Below are positions 7,983 to 8,261 of a DNA stretch of 8,261 bases, one piece after another (position 1 is the first letter of the stretch; each line of letters begins with the position of its first letter). The translations under genes and the position numbers were made by a program. Origin of the DNA: Bacteroidales bacterium UBA5206 (GTDB lineage Bacteria; Bacteroidota; Bacteroidia; Bacteroidales; Tenuifilaceae); contig DHVO01000222.1 in assembly GCA_002412705.1 (NCBI GenBank), forward strand, positions 14,983 to 23,243. Direction: 5' to 3'. Under the pieces are notes generated by a model. It had not been told where the DNA came from. It did not search any database and saw only the letters and a list, made by a program, of their open reading frames with translations.

Positions 7983-8174
7983 TTAATAAAGCATGCGGTA
8001 AATAAAATCCATAATGTTCTCAAAGGAAATATCCATTAAGAAGACAACTAGCGCTATCAATAGGGAAGCTATCATAACAATTAAAGCGCTAGACTGAAGC
8101 TCTTTCCACGTTGGCCACGATACCTTGTAAACAAGTTCGTTGTAAGCTTCTTCAAAGTAAGTTTTAATCTTCAT
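7983..8174 (-). CDS. secE: Preprotein translocase subunit SecE (single-span type)
   Basis: SecE clamps the SecY channel in the inner membrane and is essential for Sec secretion. The product is 63 residues, starting MKIKTYFEEAYNEL. This is the short single-span form common outside the Proteobacteria, where E. coli has three spans. An amphipathic helix with the conserved KVSWPTWKEL motif is at 17-26, followed by one membrane span at about 29-47. A longer frame opens at 8249, but its extra 25 residues are encoded by the tRNA gene and the 17-base spacer and do not look like SecE. I therefore start at 8174. It lies between tRNA-Trp and nusG, a standard arrangement, and is likely released as mRNA when the tRNA is processed. 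Confidence 0.95.
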   Translation of the reverse strand: MKIKTYFEEAYNELVYKVSWPTWKELQSSALIVMIASLLIALVVFLMDISFENIMDFIYRMLY

Positions 8175-8191
8175 ACAGTCAAGATTATTTG

Positions 8192-8261
8192 CACGGGAGG
8201 AGCGACTCGAACGCCCGACACTCGGTTTTGGAGACCGATGCTCTACCAACTGAGCTACACC
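8192..8261 (-). tRNA. trpT: tRNA-Trp (anticodon CCA), missing first three bases at window edge
   Basis: Positions 4-73 of a standard tRNA are visible. The D stem is GCTC/GAGC with loop AGTTGGTA. The anticodon stem is TCGGT/ACCGA with loop CTCCAAA, and the CCA anticodon falls at 8229-8231. The variable loop is 5 bases. The T stem is GGGCG/CGCTC with loop TTCGAGT and one G-U pair. The acceptor 3' strand is CTCCCGT with discriminator G73, the tryptophan identity base. The 5' acceptor strand reads GGTG before the window ends, so position 6 is U opposite U67, a mismatch. The next 3' bases are CAA, so CCA must be added enzymatically. The symbol follows E. coli usage. Confidence 0.95.

Noticed and set aside
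8175..8249. Extended secE start at 8249, giving 88 residues
   Set aside because: The extra 25 residues are encoded by the tRNA-Trp gene and the spacer, while the MKIKTYFEEAYNEL start fits the family.

Overview
The window is a conserved housekeeping block from a member of the Bacteroidota, and everything in it reads on the minus strand. The phylum call rests on four observations: RpoB is about 1270 residues, RpoC and RpoB have Bacteroidota-type wording, A/T-rich leaders carry almost no Shine-Dalgarno sequence, and the tRNA gene does not encode CCA. An order-level guess of Bacteroidales is inference from overall protein similarity as remembered, not from a tree.

In transcript order (from the high-coordinate end) the layout is: tRNA-Trp(CCA), missing its first three bases at the window edge; secE; nusG; rplK (L11); rplA (L1); rplJ (L10); rplL (L7/L12); rpoB; and the first 426 codons of rpoC, which runs off the low-coordinate end. 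Gaps from the tRNA to rplL are only 17 to 30 bases. The two exceptions are the 97-base rplL-rpoB spacer and the 79-base rpoB-rpoC spacer. Each of these contains a clear inverted repeat, and these are the most informative non-coding signals here. No gene-free stretch exceeds 100 bases.

The genes couple transcription, translation and secretion. RpoB and RpoC are the two catalytic subunits of RNA polymerase, and NusG is its elongation and translation-coupling factor. L11, L1, L10 and L7/L12 build the ribosomal stalks that handle translation factors and the E site. SecE is an essential part of the SecYEG translocon. The rplL-rpoB hairpin with a following U-run looks like an intrinsic attenuator that would lower polymerase-subunit output relative to ribosomal proteins, as is known at the same junction in E. 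coli. The rpoB-rpoC spacer holds a G+C-rich hairpin nested inside a second inverted repeat, whose role is unknown.

I found no mobile element, CRISPR array, foreign gene or novel multi-gene system. The points worth a second look are the two intercistronic structures, a possible alternative pairing upstream of the attenuator, and a U-U mismatch in the tRNA-Trp acceptor stem.
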